The translations under genes and the position numbers were made by a program. Below are positions 52,893 to 61,887 of a stretch of DNA of 64,000 nucleotides, one piece after another. The stretch covers positions 1 through 64,000 of the forward strand of contig NZ_JAVXZZ010000001.1 in NCBI RefSeq assembly GCF_032337135.1, in the 5' to 3' direction. Origin of the DNA: Allorhodoferax sp032337135. Its GTDB lineage: Bacteria; Pseudomonadota; Gammaproteobacteria; Burkholderiales; Burkholderiaceae_C. Within the stretch, counting starts at the first letter, position 1; each line of letters starts with the position of its first letter. Below the pieces are notes generated by a model. The model did no database searches. It was not told the DNA's origin and saw only the letters and a program-made list of their open reading frames with translations.

Positions 52893-52948
52893 GATGGAAT
52901 TATCCCGCGAAGCACCGGGCCTCGAAGCGCTGCCCGAAGGGCAGAAAA

Positions 52949-52973
52949 CAAAAAACCCGCCGAAGCGGGTTTC
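52949..52973 (-). terminator. Intrinsic terminator of the OmpA-like gene
   Basis: On the minus strand AACCCGC and GCGGGTT form a stem with a TTCG tetraloop, followed by TTTTG. It lies 20 bases after the ompA stop. Confidence 0.85.
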
Positions 52974-52992
52974 TTGGTTGGAATCCGAGGGA

Positions 52993-53637
52993 TTACTTGG
53001 CGCGGGTACCGACCACTTCGATTTCCACGCGGCGGTTCTTGGCGCGGCCTTCCTTGGTCTTGTTGTCAGCCACGGGTTGCTTCTCGCCCTTGCCTTCGGT
53101 GTAGATGCGGTTCTTTTCGATGCCCTTGGACACCAGGTAAGCCTTCACAGCTTCAGAACGTGCCACAGACAGCTTCTGGTTGTAGGCATCGCCACCGACG
53201 GAGTCGGTGTGGCCCACGGCGATGATGACTTCCAGATTGATGCCCTTGACCTTGGCAACCAGGTCATCCAGCTTGGCCTTGCCCTCAGGCTTCAGAACTG
53301 CCTTGTCGAAATCAAAGAACGCATCAGCGGCGTAGGTCACCTTAGAGGCAGCGGCAGCAGCAGCGGGGGCTGCGGGTTTGGCTGCAGCGGATGCAGCAGC
53401 AGTGGCAGCGGGTGCGGCAGCAGCAGGTTCAGCAGCCTTGGGAGCAGCGGCGATTGCGCCGTCACAACCAGGAGCAGCAGTGGCGGGGGTCCATACGGCA
53501 TCGCGCCAGCACTCACCGGAAGCGCTCTTCCAGACTTCGCCAGAGGCACTGCGCCAGTTGTGAATTTCCTGAGCGCCAGCAACGGTGGCAAGGGCGGCAG
53601 CGGCGATAGCGATGGCTACTTTATTCATGTGTTTCAT
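52993..53637 (-). CDS. OmpA-family cell-wall-binding protein
   Basis: A 214-residue exported protein with signal peptide MNKVAIAIAAAALATVAGAQ; AAGGA precedes the ATG at 53637. Next comes a short repeated segment (WRSASGEVWKSASGECWRD), then an alanine-rich linker (about residues 55-95). The C-terminal OmpA domain has FFDFDKAVLKPEGKAKLDDLV, IAVGHTDSVGGDAYNQKLSVARSEAVKAYLV and NRRVEIEV, so the Asp and Arg that bind peptidoglycan are present. No N-terminal beta-barrel is present, unlike E. coli OmpA, so it links an unknown partner or the outer membrane to the wall. Confidence 0.9.
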   Translation of the reverse strand: MKHMNKVAIAIAAAALATVAGAQEIHNWRSASGEVWKSASGECWRDAVWTPATAAPGCDGAIAAAPKAAEPAAAAPAATAAASAAAKPAAPAAAAAASKVTYAADAFFDFDKAVLKPEGKAKLDDLVAKVKGINLEVIIAVGHTDSVGGDAYNQKLSVARSEAVKAYLVSKGIEKNRIYTEGKGEKQPVADNKTKEGRAKNRRVEIEVVGTRAK

Positions 53638-53883
53638 GGTTTTCCTTAGAACAGAACAAACTGCAGCTGCGCTGCAAGCATGGGGGCAATCCTACCAAAA
53701 CAATAGCGTTCCGGTGTCGCACGATTGTGCCACATGCAAAACACCCGCTGGTGCGTTCCCCCGCCCGATACACGAGAAATCGCCCGACAAACGTGAATAA
53801 GTTGTTGCTGCACCGCGACAAACCAGTCTAGCGCTGCATCCCCTTAGAATGGCAGGTTGTCCAGCCTACGGCCCTCCGATCCC

Positions 53884-56514
53884 ATGACACAGTTCGCCAA
53901 AGAAACGCTCCCGACCAGTCTCGAAGAAGAAATGCGGCGCAGCTACCTCGATTACGCCATGAGCGTGATCGTGGGGCGTGCCTTGCCCGATGCGCGAGAC
54001 GGCTTGAAGCCAGTGCACCGGCGCGTACTGTTTGCCATGCACGAACTCAACAACGACTGGAACCGGCCATACAAGAAGTCGGCCCGTATCGTCGGTGACG
54101 TGATCGGTAAGTACCACCCGCACGGCGACCAGTCGGTGTATGACACCATCGTGCGCATGGCGCAGGACTTCTCCATGCGCCACATGCTGGTAGACGGCCA
54201 GGGTAACTTCGGCTCGGTGGACGGAGACAACGCTGCGGCGATGCGTTACACCGAAATCCGCTTGGCCAAGGTGGCGCACGAACTGCTGGCAGACCTGGAC
54301 AAGGAAACCGTGGATTTCGGGCCGAACTACGACGGTTCGGAAAAAGAACCCCTGGTGCTGCCCACCCGCCTGCCCAATCTGCTGGTCAATGGCTCGGGCG
54401 GCATTGCCGTTGGTATGGCCACCAACATTCCGCCGCACAACCTCAACGAGGTGGTGGACGCCTGCCTGCACCTGCTGCGCAACCCCGAAGCCACGGTCGA
54501 TGACCTGATGGAGATCATCCCGGCACCCGACTTCCCTACCGCCGGCATCATCTATGGCATTAACGGCGTGAAGGACGGCTACCGCACCGGCCGCGGCAAG
54601 GTGGTGATGCGTGCACGCTGCCACTTCGAGGACATCGACAAGGGCCAGCGCCAGGCCATCATCGTCGACGAGCTGCCCTACCAGGTCAACAAGAAGACGC
54701 TGCAGGAACGCATGGCCGAACTGGTGCACGAGAAGAAGATCGAGGGCATCAGCCACATCCAGGACGAATCGGACAAGTCCGGCATGCGCCTGGTGATCGA
54801 ACTCAAGCGCGGTGAAGTGCCCGAAGTGGTGCTGAACAACCTGTACAAGCAGACGCAGCTGCAGGACACTTTCGGCATGAACATGGTGGCGCTGGTCAAC
54901 GGCCAGCCCAAGCTGTGCAACCTGAAAGACCTGATCCAGGTCTTCCTGCAGCACCGCCGCGAAGTGGTGACTCGCCGCACGGTGTACAACCTGCGCAAGG
55001 CCCGCGACCGCGGCCACGTGCTCGAAGGCCTGGCCGTCGCGCTGGCCAACATCGACGACTTCATCGCCATCATCCGAAACGCCCCCACCCCCCCGGTGGC
55101 CAAGGCCGAGCTGATGAGCCGCAGCTGGGGCAGCAAGCTGGTGCGCGAGATGCTCACCCGTTCACGCGAAGATGGTGGCGTGGTCAATGCCGACGATTAC
55201 CGCCCCGAAGGACTGGAACGCAGCTACGGCATGCAGGGCGATGGCCTGTACCGCCTGTCCGACACCCAGGCCCAGGAAATCCTGCAGATGCGCCTGCAGC
55301 GCCTGACCGGTCTGGAGCAGGACAAGATCGTAGCCGAATACAAGGAAGTCATGGCCGAGATCGACGACCTGCTGGACATCCTGGCGAAGCCCGAACGCGT
55401 GTCCACCATCATTGGTGAAGAGCTGACCGTCATCAAGACCGAGTTCGGCCAGACCAAGATCGGTGCCCGCCGCAGCCAAGTGGAACACTCGTCGTACGAC
55501 CTGTCCACCGAAGACCTCATCACCCCGACCGACATGGTGGTGACCCTGTCGCACAGCGGCTACATCAAGAGCCAGCCGGTGTCCGAGTACCGTGCCCAGA
55601 AGCGCGGCGGACGCGGCAAGCAGGCTACCGCCACCAAAGAGGACGATTGGGTCGACCAGCTCTTCATTGCCAACACGCACGACTACATCCTGTGCTTCTC
55701 GAACCGCGGGCGCCTGTACTGGCTCAAGGTGTGGGAAGTGCCGCAGGGCTCGCGCGGTTCACGTGGCCGCCCCATCGTCAACATGTTCCCGCTGGCCGAG
55801 GGCGAAAAGATCACCGTGGTGCTGCCGCTGACCGGCGAGTCGCGCACCTTCCCGGCCGACCGCTTCGTGTTCATGGCGACCAGCATGGGCACGGTCAAGA
55901 AGACCGCGCTGGACGAGTTCTCCAACCCGCGCAAGGGCGGCATCATTGCCGTGAACCTGGACGAAGGGGACTACCTGATTGGCGCGGCGCTGACTGACGG
56001 TAAGCACGACGTGATGCTGTTCAGCGACGGCGGCAAGGCCGTGCGTTTTGACGAAAACGATGTGCGCCCGCTGGGCCGTGCTGCCCGCGGCGTGCGCGGC
56101 ATGATGCTCGAAGACGGCCAGAGCGTGATCGCCATGCTGGTGGCCGAAGACGAGGAGCAAAGCGTGCTGACGGCCACCGAAAACGGCTATGGCAAGCGCA
56201 CCAGCATCGTCGAATACACCCGCCACGGCCGCGGTACCAAGGGCATGATCGCCATCCAGCAGTCCGAACGCAACGGCAAGGTCGTGGCCGCCACCCTGGT
56301 CCACGCCCAGGACGAGATCATGCTCATCACCGACAAGGGCGTGCTGGTGCGAACCCGGGTCGCGGAAATCCGCGAACTGGGTCGCGCTACCCAGGGCGTG
56401 ACGCTGATCAACCTGGACGAAGGCTCCAAGCTCAGCGGGCTGCAGCGCATCGTCGAGAACGACGCCAATAGCGCCGAGGGCGAAGCTGGCGAAGGCGACG
56501 AAGCGGCGACCTGA
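53884..56514 (+). CDS. gyrA: DNA gyrase subunit A
   Basis: An 876-residue protein from ATG 53884 (MTQFAKETLPTSLEEEMRRSYLDYAMSVIVGRALPDARDGLKPVHRR); the frame extends to 53857 without need. The catalytic Tyr122 is in AAMRYTEIRL. The GyrA box QKRGGRG is present, followed by six-bladed C-terminal DNA-wrapping repeats. In E. coli numbering the quinolone-determining segment reads GDQSVYD (81-87): Gln83, Ser84 and Asp87 rather than Ser83, Ala84, Asp87. It introduces negative supercoils with GyrB. It leads the serC-pheA-tyrA-aroA block after a 92-base gap that holds repeat copy D. Confidence 0.97.
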   Translation: MTQFAKETLPTSLEEEMRRSYLDYAMSVIVGRALPDARDGLKPVHRRVLFAMHELNNDWNRPYKKSARIVGDVIGKYHPHGDQSVYDTIVRMAQDFSMRHMLVDGQGNFGSVDGDNAAAMRYTEIRLAKVAHELLADLDKETVDFGPNYDGSEKEPLVLPTRLPNLLVNGSGGIAVGMATNIPPHNLNEVVDACLHLLRNPEATVDDLMEIIPAPDFPTAGIIYGINGVKDGYRTGRGKVVMRARCHFEDIDKGQRQAIIVDELPYQVNKKTLQERMAELVHEKKIEGISHIQDESDKSGMRLVIELKRGEVPEVVLNNLYKQTQLQDTFGMNMVALVNGQPKLCNLKDLIQVFLQHRREVVTRRTVYNLRKARDRGHVLEGLAVALANIDDFIAIIRNAPTPPVAKAELMSRSWGSKLVREMLTRSREDGGVVNADDYRPEGLERSYGMQGDGLYRLSDTQAQEILQMRLQRLTGLEQDKIVAEYKEVMAEIDDLLDILAKPERVSTIIGEELTVIKTEFGQTKIGARRSQVEHSSYDLSTEDLITPTDMVVTLSHSGYIKSQPVSEYRAQKRGGRGKQATATKEDDWVDQLFIANTHDYILCFSNRGRLYWLKVWEVPQGSRGSRGRPIVNMFPLAEGEKITVVLPLTGESRTFPADRFVFMATSMGTVKKTALDEFSNPRKGGIIAVNLDEGDYLIGAALTDGKHDVMLFSDGGKAVRFDENDVRPLGRAARGVRGMMLEDGQSVIAMLVAEDEEQSVLTATENGYGKRTSIVEYTRHGRGTKGMIAIQQSERNGKVVAATLVHAQDEIMLITDKGVLVRTRVAEIRELGRATQGVTLINLDEGSKLSGLQRIVENDANSAEGEAGEGDEAAT

Positions 56515-56535
56515 GCGACACCATGAAACGTGCAA

Positions 56536-56602
56536 GTCGCTACCATTCCGATAGCTGCTTGCGCAATGTTTACGCGGGCTTCGGCCCGATTTGATACCTA
56601 AA
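56536..56602 (+). repeat. Dispersed intergenic repeat, copy D
   Basis: The sequence starts TCGCTACCATTCCGATAGCT, then GCTTGCGCAATGTTTACG, then CGGGCTTCGGCCCGATTTGA. It aligns with copies A-C in the same strand sense and ends about 5 bases before the serC start. Confidence 0.8.
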
Positions 56603-56606
56603 ACCG

Positions 56607-57734
56607 ATGCTGCGTCCGTACAACTTCTCCGCCGGCCCCGCCGCCATGCCCGCCGAAGTGCTGGCCCAGGCGGCCGATGAAATGCTCGATTGGCCGGATG
56701 CAACGGGCAAGCGATGCGGCATGGGCGTGATGGAGATGAGCCACCGCGGCAAGGAGTTCCTGTCCATCTACACCCAGGCCGAAGCCGACCTGCGTGAACT
56801 GCTGGCGGTGCCAAGCAACTTCAGGATCCTGTTCATGCAGGGCGGTGGACTGGCCGAAAACGCCATCGTGCCCCTGAACCTGGCCGCACGGCGCGGCGCG
56901 CAGGGTCACGCCCCGGCGGCCGATTTCGTGGTCACCGGCAGCTGGAGCGACAAGTCGCAGAAGGAAGCGCGCCGCTACTGCGACGTGCACATCGCCGCCA
57001 GCAACCAGGCCGAAGGCCACACCGCGATTCCCGCCGCGTCGACCTGGCAACTGCGCCAAGGCGTCAGCTATGTCCATGTCTGCGGCAATGAGACCATCAA
57101 CGGCCTGGAGTACCACACCCTGCCCGACCTGAAGGCCCTGGGCAGCGATGCCGAACTGGTGGTGGACTTTTCCTCGAACGTGGCTTCGCGCCCCATGGAT
57201 TGGAACAAGGTGGGGCTCGCCTTCGGTGGCGCCCAGAAGAACCTGGGCCCCGCCGGCCTAACCCTGGTGGTTGTGCGGGAAGACCTGCTGGGCCATGCGA
57301 TGGCGCACTGCCCCAGCGCCTTCGACTACAAGCTGGTGGCCGATAACGGCTCCATGTACAACACCCCGCCCACCTACGCCATCTACATGGCGGGCCTGAC
57401 CTTCCAGTGGCTCAAGCGCCAAGGCGGCGTCGCAGCCATGGAGCAGCGCAACATTGCCAAGGCCGAGTTGCTGTACCGCACCATCGACGCCTCCGGCCTG
57501 TACGAGAACCGCGTGGCGCCCGACTGCCGTTCACGCATGAACGTACCCTTCTTCCTGCGCAACGAAGCGCTGAACGACGCCTTCCTGGCCGGTGCCAAGG
57601 AGGCCGGGCTGCTGCAGCTCAAGGGCCACAAGTCGGTCGGCGGCATGCGCGCCAGCCTCTACAACGCCATGCCCCTGGAGGGCGTGCAGGCCCTGTGCAG
57701 CTACCTGCAGGAATTTGAACGCACCCACGGATAA
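56607..57734 (+). CDS. serC: Phosphoserine aminotransferase
   Basis: A 375-residue PLP enzyme. It begins MLRPYNFSAGPAAMPAEVLAQA, the family signature. The PLP lysine is in FGGAQKNLGPAGLT. Other family segments are MEMSHRGKEFLSIYTQAEADLRELL and FMQGGGLAENAIVPLNL. It makes 3-phosphoserine for serine and also acts in pyridoxal phosphate synthesis. It begins the serC-pheA-tyrA operon; pheA follows after six bases. Confidence 0.97.
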   Translation: MLRPYNFSAGPAAMPAEVLAQAADEMLDWPDATGKRCGMGVMEMSHRGKEFLSIYTQAEADLRELLAVPSNFRILFMQGGGLAENAIVPLNLAARRGAQGHAPAADFVVTGSWSDKSQKEARRYCDVHIAASNQAEGHTAIPAASTWQLRQGVSYVHVCGNETINGLEYHTLPDLKALGSDAELVVDFSSNVASRPMDWNKVGLAFGGAQKNLGPAGLTLVVVREDLLGHAMAHCPSAFDYKLVADNGSMYNTPPTYAIYMAGLTFQWLKRQGGVAAMEQRNIAKAELLYRTIDASGLYENRVAPDCRSRMNVPFFLRNEALNDAFLAGAKEAGLLQLKGHKSVGGMRASLYNAMPLEGVQALCSYLQEFERTHG

Positions 57735-57740
57735 GACCCC

Positions 57741-58823
57741 ATGGCCCGCACCCTCCCCGAACTCCGCGCGCTGATTGACGCCGTCGACCTGGAACTGCTG
57801 CAACTGCTGAACAAGCGCGCCGGATATGCCAACGAAGTCGGCGAGATCAAGCGCCATGAAGGCTCGGTGGTGTTCCGCCCCGAACGCGAAGCGCAAGTGA
57901 TTGCCGGCCTGCAGAAGGCCAACGACGGGGCCCTGCGCGACGAGAACATCGCCGTCATCTGGCGCGAGATCATGTCCGCCTGCCGCGCACTGGAAGCCCC
58001 GCAGCGCGTGGCCTACCTCGGCCCGTTCGGCACCTTCACGGAAGAGGCCGCGCTGCGCTTCTTCGGCTCCAGCATCCACAAGATTCCCTGCAACTCGTTC
58101 GACGAAGTGTTCCATGCCGCCACCTGCGGCAATGCGCAATACGGCGTGGTGGCGCTCGAAAACAGCACCGAAGGCGTGGTCACGCGCACGCTGGATTTGC
58201 TGCTGCACTCGCCCCTGCACATCGTCGGCGAAATCAGCCTGCTGATTCGCCACCAGCTGCTGCGCAGCACCAATTCGCTCGATGGCATCGAGGTGGTGCT
58301 GGCGCACCCGCAAGCGCTGGCCCAGTGCCAGGAATGGCTCAACACCCACCTGCCCCATGCCGAGCGCCGCGCCGTATCGAGCAATGCCGAGGGTGCCCGC
58401 CTGGCCGCCACCAACCCGGCCTGGGCCGGCATCGCCAGCGAACGCGCCGGCTCCGAGTTTGGCCTGCACATCGCCGCCCACGCCATCCAGGACGACCCGT
58501 TCAACCGCACCCGCTTTGCCGTGATCTGCCTGCCTTCGGTGCTGCCGGTACCGCAGGCCACCGGGCGCGACTGCACCAGCCTCGTGGTGTCGGTGCCCAA
58601 CCGCCCCGGCGCCGTGCACGACATGCTGGTGCCGCTGAAGAAGCACGGTGTGTCCATGACGCGCTTCGAATCGCGCCCGGCGCGCTCGGGCCAATGGGAG
58701 TACCACTTCTTCATCGACCTGCAGGGTCACCCCAGCGAGCCCCACGTGGCCGCAGCGCTGGCCGACCTGCAGAACCTGTGCGCCTTCTACAAGATCCTGG
58801 GCGCCTACCCCTTGGCCGACTGA
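57741..58823 (+). CDS. pheA: Bifunctional chorismate mutase/prephenate dehydratase (P-protein)
   Basis: A 360-residue protein. The N-terminal AroQ-type mutase (LPELRALIDAVDLELLQLLNKRAGYANEVGEIK) is followed by the dehydratase (VAYLGPFGTFTEEAALRFFG, then GVVALENSTEGVVTRTLDLLL) and an ACT domain with DCTSLVVSVPNRPGAVHDMLVPLKKHGVSMTRFESRPA. The ESRPA motif in the ACT domain suggests feedback inhibition by phenylalanine. It feeds phenylalanine synthesis from the chorismate made by AroC. Confidence 0.97.
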   Translation: MARTLPELRALIDAVDLELLQLLNKRAGYANEVGEIKRHEGSVVFRPEREAQVIAGLQKANDGALRDENIAVIWREIMSACRALEAPQRVAYLGPFGTFTEEAALRFFGSSIHKIPCNSFDEVFHAATCGNAQYGVVALENSTEGVVTRTLDLLLHSPLHIVGEISLLIRHQLLRSTNSLDGIEVVLAHPQALAQCQEWLNTHLPHAERRAVSSNAEGARLAATNPAWAGIASERAGSEFGLHIAAHAIQDDPFNRTRFAVICLPSVLPVPQATGRDCTSLVVSVPNRPGAVHDMLVPLKKHGVSMTRFESRPARSGQWEYHFFIDLQGHPSEPHVAAALADLQNLCAFYKILGAYPLAD

Positions 58824-58841
58824 TGGGAAGGGCCCGATCGC

Positions 58842-59717
58842 ATGTTTGAACAATTGGGACTCATCGGATGCGGCCTCATGGGCGGCTCCTTCGCATTGGC
58901 GCTCAAGCGCGCCGGCCTGGTGCGCCGCGTGGTCGGCTACAGCAAGTCGCCCAGCACCACCGAACGCGCCCGTGCCATGGGCGTGATCGACGTGGAAGCG
59001 CCGTCGGCCCTGCTTGCCGTCTCAGGCGCCGACATCGTGCTGATTGCCGTCCCGGTGGCATCCACTGAAGCAACCTTCAAGGCCATCAAGCACCTGGTGT
59101 CCAATGACATGCTCATCATGGACGTGGGGTCGACCAAGTCGGACGTGATCCAGGCCGCCAGTCGCGTGCTGCGCGAGCGCGTCCGATCCTTCGTGCCGGC
59201 CCACCCCATTGCCGGCAAGGAGTTGGCCGGTGTGGAACATGCCGATCCCGAGCTCTACAAGGGGCGCCAGGTCATCCTGACCCCGAACGACCAAACCGGT
59301 GCTGCGCAGGTCCAGAAGGCCATCGACCTGTGGACGGCGCTGGGTTGCCGGGTGCTGCAGATGAGCCCCGAGCAGCATGATGCAGCCTACGCCGCCGTGA
59401 GCCACCTGCCCCACCTGCTGGCCTTTGCCATAATGAACGGCATCACCAGCCAGCCGCAGTCCAAGGATTACCTGTCATTGGCCGGTCCGGGCTTTCGCGA
59501 CTTCACGCGCATTGCCGCCGGCGACCCCAAGGTCTGGCGTGACATCCTCCTGGCCAACCGCGACGAACTGCTCAAGCAGAGCCAGATCTTCCAGCGCAAC
59601 CTGCACGCCCTGGAACTGGTGATCTCCAGCGGCAATGGCGAAGCCTTGCAAGGCCTGCTCGAGCAGGCAAGCCAAGCCCGGGGCAATTGGACCCTGGGCA
59701 ACAACCCACAGAACTGA
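58842..59717 (+). CDS. tyrA: Prephenate dehydrogenase
   Basis: A 291-residue NAD(P)-dependent enzyme. The Rossmann motif is LGLIGCGLMGGSFALALKRAG. The catalytic segment VPAHPIAGKELAGVEHADPELYKGRQVILTP holds the conserved His of the TyrA family. It makes 4-hydroxyphenylpyruvate for tyrosine. The usual hisC-like aminotransferase gene between pheA and tyrA in this supraoperon is missing here. Its stop overlaps the aroA start by one base (TGATG). Confidence 0.95.
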   Translation: MFEQLGLIGCGLMGGSFALALKRAGLVRRVVGYSKSPSTTERARAMGVIDVEAPSALLAVSGADIVLIAVPVASTEATFKAIKHLVSNDMLIMDVGSTKSDVIQAASRVLRERVRSFVPAHPIAGKELAGVEHADPELYKGRQVILTPNDQTGAAQVQKAIDLWTALGCRVLQMSPEQHDAAYAAVSHLPHLLAFAIMNGITSQPQSKDYLSLAGPGFRDFTRIAAGDPKVWRDILLANRDELLKQSQIFQRNLHALELVISSGNGEALQGLLEQASQARGNWTLGNNPQN

Positions 59718-61732
59718 TGTTTTCCACTGCTTTTCTCGACCTGCCCCCACTCGCCAGCGCGCAGGGCAGCATCACCCTGCCGGGCTCCAAGAGCATTTCC
59801 AACCGCGTACTGCTGCTGGCCGCCCTGTGCGAAGGCGTTACCACCATCCACGACCTGCTCGATTCGGACGACACCCGGGTCATGCTGGCGGCCTTGCGCC
59901 AGCTCGGTTGCACCATCGAACAATCCGGCGCCACCGTGCAGATCACCGGTCTGGGCGGCAGGATCGCACCGCAGAACGCACAGGCCGACCTGTTCCTGGG
60001 CAACGCTGGCACTGCCATGCGCCCCTTGACGGCCGCCCTCTCGGTACTGGGTGGCGACTTCCAGCTGCGTGGTATCCCGCGCATGCATGAGCGCCCCATC
60101 GGTGACCTGGTGGACGCGCTGCGCCAGCTTGGCTGCGATGTGCGCTACCTGGGTAACGAGGGTTACCCGCCGCTGCACATCGGCCAGGCCCACATTGCCA
60201 TCGACGCACCGATCCGCGTGCGTGGTGACGTTTCCAGCCAGTTTCTCACCGCCTTGCTGCTGGCACTTCCGCTGGTTGCCCAAACCCAGGCCATCGTGAT
60301 CGAGGTGGTGGGTGAACTCATTTCCAAACCCTACATCGAGATCACCCTGCAGTTGCTGGCGCGCTTTGGCGTACGGGTTCAGCGTGATGGCTGGCAGCGC
60401 TTCACCATTGCAGCGGGGGCCCGGTATACCAGCCCCGGCACCATCCATGTCGAGGCCGACGCCTCGTCCGCTAGCTATTTCATAGCGCTTGGCGCAATTG
60501 CCACGCGGGATGGAGGCGAAAATCACATCCACATCCAAGGCGTGGGGGCGGACAGCATCCAGGGTGACATCCGTTTCGTGGAAGCGGCCACCGCCATGGG
60601 TGCGAAGGTGGAAAGTGGACCGAACTGGCTCAAGGTGTCGCGCGGTAGCTGGCCCCTGAAGGCCATCGACCTCGACTGCAACCACATTCCTGACGCGGCC
60701 ATGACCCTGGCGGTCATGGCTCTCTATGCCGAAGGCACCACCACCCTGCGCAACATCGCCTCCTGGCGTGTCAAGGAAACCGACCGCATCGCCGCCATGG
60801 CCTGCGAACTGCGCAAGCTGGGTGCCACGGTGGTCGAAGGGGAAGACTTCATTTCGGTCACCGCACCCGCTTCGAAGTCCGACTGGAAGGCGGCTTCGAT
60901 CCACACCTACGACGACCACCGGGTGGCCATGTGCTTCTCGCTGGCCGTGTTCAACCCCGCAGGTCTGCCGGTGCGCATCGAAGACCCGAAATGCGTGGCG
61001 AAGACCTTTCCGGACTATTTCGAAGCATTGTTTTCTCTCGCAAAGGCGGACAGCGCAGCGATTCCCGTGCTGTGCGTGGATGGCCCCACAGCGTCCGGCA
61101 AAGGCACGCTGGCCACGGTACTGGCCGAACGCCTCGGCTACCACCTGCTGGACTCAGGCTCGCTGTACCGCATCACCGGGCTTGCCGCTACCCGCCGCGG
61201 CATCGCCATCGAACCAGCCAACGCCCAGGCACTGGCGGACATGGTGGGCGGCCTGCACATCCATTTTGAAGGCATGACAGTCTTCCTGGATGGCGAGGAT
61301 GTGACCCAGGCCATCCGCACCGAGGAAGCCGGCATGAACGCTTCACGCATCGCTGCCCTACCGCCTGTGCGCATCGCCATGACCGCGTTCCAGCACAGCT
61401 TTGCCCAACTGCCTGGCCTGGTGGCCGACGGTCGCGACATGGGTACGGTGATCTTCCCTGAAGCGCCACTCAAGGTGTTCCTCACGGCCAGTGCCCAGAA
61501 GCGTGCGGAGAGGCGCCATAAGCAGTTGATTTCAAAAGGAATTGCAGCTACACTCGACAGTCTTCGCGCCGATTTGGAAGAACGTGACGCCCGCGACATG
61601 AACCGCAGCGTAGCGCCTTTGAAGCCAGCGCAGGACGCCCAACTTCTGGACAACTCCGATCTCACCGTCGAACAGTCGGTCGAATTGGTGCTGGGCTGGT
61701 GGCAAGGCAAGCAGCCGTTTCAACACACGTAG
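59717..61732 (+). CDS. aroA-cmk: Fused 3-phosphoshikimate 1-carboxyvinyltransferase/cytidylate kinase
   Basis: A 671-residue fusion. Residues about 1-440 are EPSP synthase: PGSKSISNRVLLLAALCEG, LFLGNAGTAMRPLTAAL (the phosphate-binding loop), and RVKETDRIAAMACELRKLG. The rest is cytidylate kinase: VLCVDGPTASGKGTLATVLAERLGYHLLDSGSLYR (P-loop), DGRDMGTVIFPEAPLKVFLTAS, and the lid region. The first domain serves aromatic amino acid synthesis, the second recycles CMP. Genes for the two are separate neighbours in many relatives; here they are one chain. rpsA follows after 155 bases. Confidence 0.95.
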   Translation: MFSTAFLDLPPLASAQGSITLPGSKSISNRVLLLAALCEGVTTIHDLLDSDDTRVMLAALRQLGCTIEQSGATVQITGLGGRIAPQNAQADLFLGNAGTAMRPLTAALSVLGGDFQLRGIPRMHERPIGDLVDALRQLGCDVRYLGNEGYPPLHIGQAHIAIDAPIRVRGDVSSQFLTALLLALPLVAQTQAIVIEVVGELISKPYIEITLQLLARFGVRVQRDGWQRFTIAAGARYTSPGTIHVEADASSASYFIALGAIATRDGGENHIHIQGVGADSIQGDIRFVEAATAMGAKVESGPNWLKVSRGSWPLKAIDLDCNHIPDAAMTLAVMALYAEGTTTLRNIASWRVKETDRIAAMACELRKLGATVVEGEDFISVTAPASKSDWKAASIHTYDDHRVAMCFSLAVFNPAGLPVRIEDPKCVAKTFPDYFEALFSLAKADSAAIPVLCVDGPTASGKGTLATVLAERLGYHLLDSGSLYRITGLAATRRGIAIEPANAQALADMVGGLHIHFEGMTVFLDGEDVTQAIRTEEAGMNASRIAALPPVRIAMTAFQHSFAQLPGLVADGRDMGTVIFPEAPLKVFLTASAQKRAERRHKQLISKGIAATLDSLRADLEERDARDMNRSVAPLKPAQDAQLLDNSDLTVEQSVELVLGWWQGKQPFQHT

Positions 61733-61887
61733 CAACGACTGGCGACAGCAAGTCGCGTCCCTCCTGGGGTCGCGCAAAACCGGGCCCCTGGTGCTCCTCT
61801 CGCGCGACAGCGCACTGGCAACAGGGTTCTACAACCTAACCCACGGGTCACACCGTGAGCAACTTGCGGTTCACGCCGCACAACAAC

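Noticed and set aside
60470..60510. A stretch in aroA (TAGCTATTTCATAGCG) that resembles the dispersed repeat core
   Set aside because: It encodes the conserved EPSP synthase segment SSASYFIALGAI in frame and lacks the rest of the repeat.
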